From Desmodesmus armatus (lineage: Eukaryota; Chlorophyta; Chlorophyceae; Sphaeropleales; Scenedesmaceae), in contig VIIQ02000136.1 of assembly GCA_007449985.2 (NCBI GenBank), positions 124,001 through 188,000 of the forward strand: a stretch of 64,000 nt of DNA. Reading direction: 5' to 3'. Made by a program: the position numbers and the translations under genes. The notes below the pieces were generated by a model, which had not been told where the DNA came from, did no database searches, and saw only the letters and a program-made list of their open reading frames with translations. Below are positions 56,491 to 64,000 of this stretch, one piece after another (the stretch's first letter is position 1; every line of letters begins with the position of its first letter).

Positions 56491-58243
56491 GCTTCAACAG
56501 TATAGTGTGTTGTGTGTTAGGCGTGATTCACTTGCAAGTCACAATTGTGAAGCTTTGCCCCGGTCATTGGGGTTTGCATGGTTGTGTGTGTGGCCAGCTG
56601 GTGGCAAGCCCTGCCCCCTTTGGCAACAAGCAGGCTGCCCCCTTGGTAAGAAAGAACAGCATTGCGTCATCCTATCTTGAGCATTGCGTCGTACACAAGC
56701 ACTACCTTGTGTGACATGCAGACCCACCTCACCCCTAGCTTTTGTACACTGGTTCCAGCTAGAGTATCAGCATGGGTGCTAATATATGTGCTTAGCCCCT
56801 ATGACCAGATCTGGTCGCTGGCTAGTGCCGGGGAAGAGGGGTGACCCCTGCAATATTGGTATCAGTATTGGCATCAAGCTGCAGCTGCACAACTAGCTGT
56901 GACCCCCTGTGTGAGCCCAAGCAAGCTTCACAGCCCTTCTGCACCGCCACACACAACCTTCCTTACACCGGTGACTGGGTGCAGGACTCAATAGGCTCGT
57001 CTAGCCGCATCTGCACCTGCATATGCATCACTAACCACTTCTTTTCGTTGACAGACACGACAGCTTCAGCCTCTGCGATCTTACTACAACCTTCCTTACA
57101 CCAGTCAACCAGTCATCAACATCTTCCTGTAGCTATGAAGCTCAAGAGTTCGTGCAAACGTACATTCTGTTTCACCAGGTATATGGCTTGACAGCAACAC
57201 ACCTGCCTGTCAAACCACCCACTCAAGAGTGTGGGCGTTACACCAGGCCATACCACACTAGTTTAGGGTCAAGGGCAAAACCCTAAACTGTAAACACACA
57301 CCTCAGCTGTCGCAGCTGCAAACACACTAGGTCTCACTCAAATCAAATCAAAGTTACACCTGTAGCTATGAAGCTCGCTCACCCAGTAAGCAAAGTCTAT
57401 GCATCAGGTATCACCCAACGCTGTGAAGGGCGCGGCATGCGCTACTAGCAACAGTATCCTTGTGCAGAAGCAGCAAACTCCCCATGCGTTGGCTCAGCAA
57501 ACGCTCCAGGCTACAGCTGTGACAGCACCAGCCCCCCCCCCTACTACCCCCCTCCCCCCCCCCCCCACCACGACAGCTTCAGTCTCTGCGATCTTACTAC
57601 AACAGCTGTGACAGCACCAGACTGGCCAGCTTGCGCCGCTGAGTACTACCATCCCTTGAGTCGAGCCGATCGGGTGACTCACAGCCGCACCTACAAGAAG
57701 CCTTGCAGCTGTTGCCTTGACATTGAACTGCTAGGACTAGCGCCCTTGAGCCCCTGTCAACCACTGGTTGCTAGCAACGCTGAGCGGCACTGCTGCCAAG
57801 CCCTCAGGGTCACGCTGCCTGTAGTACTGGCAGGGCCAGCATCACGTTGGTCAAATCCAGCCCACACTTTACACCCAAGCAGATCAAAGTAGCCAAGCTG
57901 ATCAACCCTCTGCTGCTCAAACCACAACGGTCACCCCAGCTGCAGGTGCTCCTTGCTGCTGCGCTTTGGGCACTGAAAGACCACAAGGAAAAAGACCAAA
58001 AGCAGATACGGATACAACCTTGTGTACCTCACTAACGCCATAGGATGTCTCCCATTGGCACTGCAGTGGTGTCCACTGCTACTACCAACACACGCCACAG
58101 CACCAAACCCTTGAGAACTCAGCCTGCAAACCCTCGAGAACTCAGTAGCCAAGAGGTGTGCTGAGGTTGCCACACCCATCCTCTGTGGTATTCCACCACA
58201 TGTACTGCTAGCCTGTGCAACTGTCGCCGCCGCAATGAGCCAT

Positions 58244-61200
58244 TCACTCCGCTTTGCTGTCACACCACATTGCCAGCCGCCCCTGCTGTCTGTGTGAGTT
58301 CACAAGGGTGGCAGTAGCCCCTGCCCACTGGCCACACGCAAGCCATAAAACCATGAATACCCCAGGCTTGCCCGCCTGTTCCTTAACCCTATTGACATTA
58401 TTAGTATACTCGTTCTCCAACAGAGTGACCTTCAGGCTTCCCCCCTTCACAAGAACCTTCCCACGGTAGCTGTGGTAGTTGTCTTCAGGCCCAAAGCCAT
58501 ACTTGTAGGAATCGTATTCTGGGTCCTCCCTGCCGGTGTAGTACTCGGAATCCTCTCCAGAATAATAATCTGAACCCTCCTCACCGGAGTATCCACGAGA
58601 CCCGCTAGAGCGCCTTTTCATAGGCCCCTCGCCGTTGTAATAGCCGTCAGGCCCCTCGCTGTGGGAGTAGCTGTCAGGGCGTTCGCCGTGGTAGAACCCA
58701 AGATCATCGAACCCAGCATCATAGTTTGCAGCAGCAGTATCGGCGGGAACCTCGTGCTTCCTGGCCCTGACACGTCCCAGCCTGCCACCGACGATGCTCA
58801 GGCGCCGTGAGCCCGTGTCGGCAAAGTAAGGGATGAACTCGACGCGGCCCTTGGCTTCCTTCACGCCTTCTGTTGTCACCACGCTGTTGATCTTGCCGCG
58901 GAAGATGACTGCCGTGACGTTGACGATGGCGGAGATGTTTGGCTCGGCGCGATCGTAAGGATCGTCGTATGAGGCCGACGCGAGGCGACGGCGACCCTTG
59001 ATTGTGTCGTCGGGAGGGTATGTAGCCTCGCAGCTATCGACCTGTGAGAGGATGGCGAATCCCTTGGCGGTGAAGTAGGCACTTCCCTTGAAGGGGCATC
59101 CACACTCCCCAGCGGCATGGGTGAAAGTGCTGCGGGAGCAGCAGCAGCAGCGGCAGCAGCAGCAGCACGCATGACAGCAGATGGTGATGCGCGATGTTTT
59201 CCGCACTCGCCCCCGCAGTGCATATCAATTCAAAATGCACCATTAGGAAAGCTAGAAGGCAGGTAGGTTGGCTGCTGCCCCCCTTGGTGTGCACACATTC
59301 TAGGGTACTGCAATCTTGTCTTCGCTGGTCAACCTGTGCGATTGCTTGGATATCTCCGTTCACCACAGACAGTATACACACACTACAATGACAGTATAGA
59401 AACAGCGCACGGCCCACCAACACAGTGAAGACCGTCTGCGCCTTCTGATGCAGAGATGCAATGCCCGTCCCGTGGCAATCCCGAGCAATTGGGAATACAG
59501 CCTGCACCACAAACCTGTGCCCCTGCAAGCCTTATCCCCCATGCATGGCTACACACCTCCTTGCCTACCCGCGGGCTTCTCCCTCCCCCCTCCTGTCCAC
59601 ACCCACCCAGGGTGATCCAACTTGATTATGGGGGGGGGGGGTGGCGGTTGTTACAAGTGGATACTTTCACCGCTGGGCGGTACTCTCCACAGGTGGTTTT
59701 TGGAATATGGCGGGTGGTGCTGGTGGACCGTTGCCCCTTGTTTTGCACACATGAAGCTGGGGCGGGGTGTGTTCCCACCATCTCAGTGAATATGCGCGCG
59801 CGCGGGGGGAGGGGGTCTCACCAGCGCAGGCGTACTCACCACTTGATTGACGCAGGTATGCACGTCTCAGCCGGGGCAAAGCTAGTGGTGTCCCCTCCCC
59901 CCTCGTTGGTATGCGGGGAGGGTTGATTGACGCAGGTACACACGTCTCAGCGGGGGCAAAGCGGGCGGGGGGGGGGGGGGAGGGGGGGAAACCCGCCAAC
60001 ACACACATTCATATGCGGGGAGGGGGGTGCCCACCAGCGCAGGCGGACTCACCAGTTGATTGACGCAGGTATGCACGTACCAGCCGGGGCAAAGCTGGCG
60101 GGGGGGGGGGGCGCCCGGGTGGCATGCGGGGGGGGGGGGGGGGGGGTATGCGGGAAGGAAGGTTGTGAGGAGGGTGCCCCCCCCCCCTCGTCTGTATGTG
60201 GGGAGGGGGGTGTCCCACCAGCGCAGGCTGTGCTGTGTTGTCCTGCAGGCGGACTCACCAGTTGATTGATGCAGGTATGCACGTACCAGCCGGGGCAGAG
60301 CTAGGGCAGCCCCCCCCCCCCCCACACACACATTGATATGTGGGGAGGGGGTCCCCACCAGCGCAAGCGGACTCACAAGTTGATTGATGAAGGTATGCAT
60401 GTCCCAGCCGAGGCAGAGCTGGCGGGTCTCCCCCGCCCCCCCTTGGTCTGTGGAAAGGGGTCCCCACCAGCGCAGGCGGACTCACCAGTTGATTGACGCA
60501 GGTATGCACGTACCAGCCGGTCAAAGCTGGCGGGGGGGGGGGGGGGGCGCCCGGGTGGTATGCGGGGGGGGGGGGGGTATGCGGGGAGGAAGGTTGTGAG
60601 GAGGGTGCCCCCCCCTCGTCTGTATGTGGGGAGGGGGGTGTCCCACCAGCGCAGGCTGTGCTGTGTTGTCCTGCAGGCGGACTCACCAGTTGATTGATGC
60701 AGGTATGCACGTACCAGCCGGGGCAGAGCTAGGGCAGCCCCCCCCCCCCCCCACACACACACATTGATAAGTGGGGAGGGGGTCCCCACCAGCGCAAGCG
60801 GACTCACAAGTTGATTGATGAAGGTATGCATGTCCCAGCCGAGGCAGAGCTGGCGGGTCTCCCCCCGCCCCCCCTTGGTCTGTGGAAAGGGGTCCCCACC
60901 AGCGCAGGCGGACTCACCAGTTGATTGATGCAGGTATGCACGTCTCAGCCGGGTCAAAGCTGGCGGGGGGGGGGGGGATGCGGGGAGGGGGGTTGTGAGG
61001 AGGGTGCCCCCCCCCCCCCCCCCGTAGGTATGCAGGGAGGGGGGCCCCACCAGCGCGGGCGGACTCACCAGTTGATTGATGCAGGTATGCACGTCCCAGC
61101 GGGGGCAGAGCTAGTGGTGTCCTCCCCCCCTAGTTGGTATGCGGGGAGGCTTGATTGACGCAGGTACACATGTCTCAGCGGGGGCAAAGCTGGCGGGGGG

Positions 61201-63798
61201 GAGGGGGGACACCCCCCCCCCCCAAACACACACACATTGACATGTTGGGAGGGGGGGTCCCCACCAGCGCAGGCGGACTCACCAGTTAATTGTCGCAGGT
61301 ATGCACGTCCCAGCCTGGGCAGAGCTGGGGCAGGCCCCCTGTGTCCCAACTTCAAACCAGGTGCACTGCGCTGCAGCCTTCCTTTCCAGGTGGTCTGAGA
61401 AGAACTTGTTGCGATGGCCTTCGTACCTTCACAGCACACACACGTTATAACATAACATCAAGCAAAAATTAATAAATAATCTATTCAATAATATCAATAT
61501 AATAATTAATTTATAATAATATAAGATATATAAATCAATATATATATATAATAAATAATCAATTCAAATCATAGTTACACCTGTAGCTATGAGGCTCAAG
61601 AGCTCATGCCAGCCATTCACTGATATTACGGAGAGGGCAGAACAAACCAGAAAGAACAAACACTGTGGCTCAGACCAGCGCAAGTACAGTCCCCTTCAAT
61701 GAAGGAGAGGCGGAGACAGTCTACAGGTGTACGCAGCTGCCGCTGCTTCGAGAACCAAAGCACCCAGTTTGTCCTTGATGACATGGAGCGTCATGACATG
61801 AAACGACATGACAGGACGACAGCAGGGAGGGAACACATGCACATGCACATGCACATGGATCATCCAAGTTGCGTGCGGGGGTGCGTGCCAGCCTCAATGT
61901 GGCATCATGAGTCATGCCAAGCCAACAGCAAACCAGTCACTGCTTCACGGTGGACTGCTTACCTGCTCTCAGGGTAGCTTGGGTTCAGGCAGAAGTCGGG
62001 CTCATCCTCCGGCAGGGCACACCTGAAGGTGGACCTGCATGTGGTAACAGCACAGCATGACAGCACAAATGACGTCAGCACAGCACAGCGTAGCACAGCA
62101 CAGCATGAAAGCACAAATGACGCCAGCACAGCACAGCACAGGGTGACAAGAAGGCAGGACATGGCAGCGCGCTTCTCACAGCACAATAGAGAAAGAGAAC
62201 ACACAGCTTCAGTAGCAACCAACACACAACAACCGCCGTTGCCGCTGCTGCCCAACCTGACACACCTTCACGACCAGGCCACAGGCTCGTAAGTAACCAT
62301 CCGTGCATGCAGGGGGCCAGGCCCCTTGTCTACCCTGCTTACAGTGAAACGCCAGCAGCATTGGTTGACTCGGTTCCTGTCATCTGCATAGTGAAGGTCT
62401 TCACGTCCAGCTTGTTGTGGTGCTCCTCTTTGTGGTAGTAGCCACCGGGGCCTCCATCTCCCCCCTCATAGTGTTCCTCCTTGTGGTAGTAGCCTGGGCC
62501 CTCACCACGACCCTCATAGCTCTCGTGTTCACTGGGGGGGATTGGCATGGTGGGAGCAAGGGAGTGGATCAGGGATATGCGGTAAGGAGGAGGGGGAGGT
62601 GCTGACTGGGGTGGGGGATAAGTAGGTTTCAGGGGGAAGGGATGGAGTGCTGACAGCAGCAGAGGCAGGGGTGAGGTGAAAAGGTGCTCAGCAGGCTGGT
62701 GTATGCATGTGTGAGGGAGAAGTGGTGGTGACCACCGGGGCCACCATCACTGCCCTTATAGAGCTCCGGGAGATCCTCCCTGTGGTAGTAGCCTGGGCCT
62801 TCACCACGCCGCTCATAGCTCTCGTGCTCACTTGGGGGGGGGGGGGGTACGTAGGTGTGAGGGAGAAGGGGAAACAGAGGCAGGGGTGTGCTACATCAGT
62901 GATGGGTTGCTCAGGAGGCTGGTGTGTGTAGGTGTGAGGGAGAGGTTGTGGTGACCACCGGGGCCGCCATCCCTGCCCCTGTACAGCTTCGGAGAATCCT
63001 CCCTGTGGTAGTAGCCTGGGCCTTCACCACGCCGCTCATAGCTCTCGTGCTCACTGGGGGGGGGGGTACGTAGGTGTGAGGGAGAAGGGGAAACAGAGGC
63101 AGGGGTTTGCTACATCAGTGAAGGGGTGCTCAGGAGGCTGGCATGTGTATGTGTGAGGGAGGAGTGGTGGTGACCACCGGGGCCGCCATCTCTGCCCTCA
63201 TAGAGCTCCGGACGATCCTCCCTGTGGTGGTAGTGACCAGGGCCGTCACCATGCCCCTCATAGCTCTCATGCTCACTGGGGGGGGGGGGGGTGACATGCC
63301 AATGTGCATGTGGGAGGAATGGGGCAGAGCAGGAACATGCGGTAAGGGGGCAGGGGAGGTGCTCACGGCGGAGGGGGGTAGGGAGGTGTGAGGGGGAAGG
63401 GATGGAATGCTGACGACAGCACAGGCAGGGGTGTGGAGATAGCGTGCTCAGGGGGCTGGTGTGCACATGTGTGAGGGGCAGGAGGCTTGCTATGCAATGA
63501 TGAGTGTATGCGTCGCCATGGTTTAGGGTTTAGGGTTTAGGGCCCTAAACTTCAAAAACCCTAAACCCTCAACTGGCTGCCATCTTGGCAGTGGCAGTAT
63601 GGCCCACTCCTTCACCACACTGCATGGGAGGACAAGCAGCAACTGCAAGGTTGGAGGGCGGCAGCAGCCCTGCATGGCTTGAGAAAGACACCACCCAATT
63701 TGCAGTTTCATTGAAGTAATTAGTGCTGGTACATGCATCGTTGGTGTACCAGCAGGCTGTGTCAAAGGCTTGAGGCATGCCTGATGCTGTGCTGTCGA
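58244..63798 (-). CDS. Secreted cysteine-rich protein with Tyr/Gly/His-rich repeats (partial)
   Basis: Minus-strand exons joined by phase: a candidate exon from 63798 (FDTACWYTNDAC...YFNETANW); 62531-62343 (EHESYEGRGEGPGYYHKEE...KLDVKTFTMQM); 62034-61963 (FRCALPEDEPDFCLNPSYPES); 61426-61283 (HRNKFFSDHLERKAAAQCTW, GACPSSAQAGTCIPATIN); 59129-58244 (CTFTHAAGECGCPFKGSAYF onward, stop at 58244). The last four joins all fit phase 2. The protein has many cysteines, possible N-glycosylation sites (NET, NCT, NIS, NVT), then a Tyr/Gly/Ser/Glu-rich stretch (FYHGERPDSYSHSEGPDGYY, DYYSGEDSEYYTG) before a final RGKVLVKGGSLKVTL strand-like segment. I infer an extracellular or cell-wall protein; I do not recognise the family. 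The 5' end probably lies beyond the window. Introns contain two of the largest exon-edge arrays here. Confidence 0.6.
59836..61325 (-). repeat. Array of 12 exon ends with donors in one intron
   Basis: The true exon end at 61283 reads (minus strand) GGGACGTGCATACCTGCGAC...CTG|GTGAGTCC. Eleven further copies of this roughly 45-60 bp segment follow at about 61150, 61069, 60911, 60800, 60680, 60479, 60371, 60252, 60047, 59923 and 59836. Most keep CTG|GTGAGTCCGCC or TTG|TGAGTCC and are preceded by CCAG, so several look like complete small cassette exons of about 42 bp. The triplet at 60252/60371/60479 repeats as 60680/60800/60911, a nested duplication of about 430 bp. Runs of C (minus strand) up to 18 bases separate the units. 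Confidence 0.92.
61448..61575. other. AT-rich island of about 125 bp
   Basis: Inside an intron of the secreted-protein gene (61427-61962) the sequence changes abruptly to almost pure A/T: AATAAATAAT, AATATCAATATAATAATTAA, ATATAAGATATATAAATC and (TA)n. The flanks are ordinary GC-rich nuclear sequence. It is followed by GTTACACCTGTAGCTATGA, a short sequence also found at about 57352 and 57120. Confidence 0.9.
62430..63285 (-). repeat. Four copies of acceptor plus exon start, secreted-protein gene
   Basis: Minus-strand segments opening C(n)AG|TGA(A/G)CACGAGAGCTATGAG begin at 62531 (the exon used in the model), 62830, 63053 and 63275. Spacing is 299, 223 and 222 bp. Each encodes EHESYE-(G/R)-x-G-(E/D)-G-P-G-x-Y then a charged stretch and DGGPGG. 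All are preceded by C runs acting as pyrimidine tracts. They may be true repeated exons or decoys: the 62531 copy is symmetric (phase 2-2), so adding or skipping units of that kind would keep the frame. Confidence 0.85.
63521..63570. repeat. Head-to-head interstitial telomere-type repeats
   Basis: GTTTAGGGTTTAGGGTTTAG GG meets CCCTAAAC directly, and after a short AT-rich spacer (TTCAAAAA) comes CCCTAAACCCT. The result is a short inverted pair of TTTAGGG arrays around a GGGCCC centre. Confidence 0.85.
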
Positions 63799-64000
63799 CT
63801 GCAGGGGCTTCTTTGCCCTGTTACATGCGATGTGTGCTATGCTATGCTATGATACGATGGTGAAATGTGAGTGACTTAGCTACAGCACTACGTATGCAGC
63901 ACATAGATGCCTGCTGTCGAGTGTTTAGGTTGTTCCCGACAGCTCTACTTGCTGCTGACAATGAACACTACCAGGAGGCTCCTCTCTTGTTGGCGAGTAA
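63799..64000. other. Window edge, no feature seen
   Basis: About 200 bp upstream (on the minus strand) of the first candidate exon of the secreted-protein gene. It includes a short TGCTATGCTATGCTATGATA tandem run near 63835. It is probably intron or upstream sequence of that gene. Confidence 0.4.

Larger units (their letters stand above)
54307..58243. other. Repeat-rich region without a supported gene
   Basis: After VPS22 come CAG-rich sequence (54310-54560), two tandem arrays (54.6-56.5 kb, listed separately) and then about 1.75 kb (56491-58243) with only short open frames, two reverse copies of the 30.7-kb dispersed repeat, ACAACCTTCCTTACACC repeated at 56956 and 57086, and C runs near 57530-57565. 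A minus-strand frame at about 54786-54660 begins [21 protein letters not shown], which could be a signal peptide, but it is mostly (CTG)n-derived, so I do not call a gene. Confidence 0.45.

Noticed and set aside
59360..59530. Possible extra Cys-rich exon of the secreted-protein gene
   Set aside because: One frame looks Cys-rich, but no phase combination fits the neighbouring exons, whereas 61283 to 59129 joins directly in phase.
59836..61325. The repeat array read as a CRISPR-like or coding minisatellite
   Set aside because: Units match the end of a true exon and its donor and have irregular spacing; the open frames through them (Pro/Cys/Ala-rich) are interrupted by splice signals and homopolymers.

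Overview
The window looks like nuclear DNA of a green alga, most likely of the Chlamydomonadales (Volvocales). Supporting signs are intron-dense genes with GT-AG junctions, strong CAG/CTG codon runs giving poly-Gln, poly-Ala and poly-Ser tracts, an octotricopeptide-repeat (OPR) protein, a MYND-finger protein of the type common in these algae, and interstitial TTTAGGG telomere-type repeats. The species cannot be fixed from the sequence alone. All gene models below were built by hand from reading frames, splice sites, intron phase and family motifs, so exon ends carry some uncertainty.

Layout: a small secreted Cys-rich protein (+, 2.5-3.6 kb); an OPR protein (-, 10.6-5.3 kb); an SLC35F6-type membrane transporter (+, 11.8-19.0 kb); a MYND-finger protein (+, 20.6-25.6 kb); the RNA polymerase II import factor IWR1 (+, 27.7-29.5 kb); a B3-domain DNA-binding protein with a very long low-complexity tail (-, 42.4-33.5 kb); a SANBR/KIAA1841-type BTB protein (-, 49.4-43.4 kb) divergent from the ESCRT-II subunit VPS22/SNF8 (+, 49.9-54.3 kb); a block of tandem repeats (54.6-56.5 kb); and the 3' part of a gene for a secreted Cys-rich, Tyr/Gly/His-rich protein (-, 63.8-58.2 kb, 5' end probably outside the window). 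The genes are an ordinary mix of housekeeping functions and do not form a pathway.

The most striking signal is in the introns. In at least six genes, a stretch of exon sequence lying against a splice site, together with that splice site, has been copied one to eleven times into the adjacent intron, usually 50-300 bp apart. Copies include exon 3' ends with their GT donor and exon 5' starts with their AG acceptor. The extreme case is an array of 12 exon ends at 59.8-61.3 kb, with a nested 430-bp duplication. Introns here seem to grow by repeated copying of exon-intron junctions, leaving rows of decoy splice sites and possible alternative exons.

A second window-wide feature is that most long genes carry one or more single-base frame discontinuities inside otherwise convincing exons. 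Indel errors in an unpolished long-read assembly are the likeliest explanation; gene decay is the alternative.
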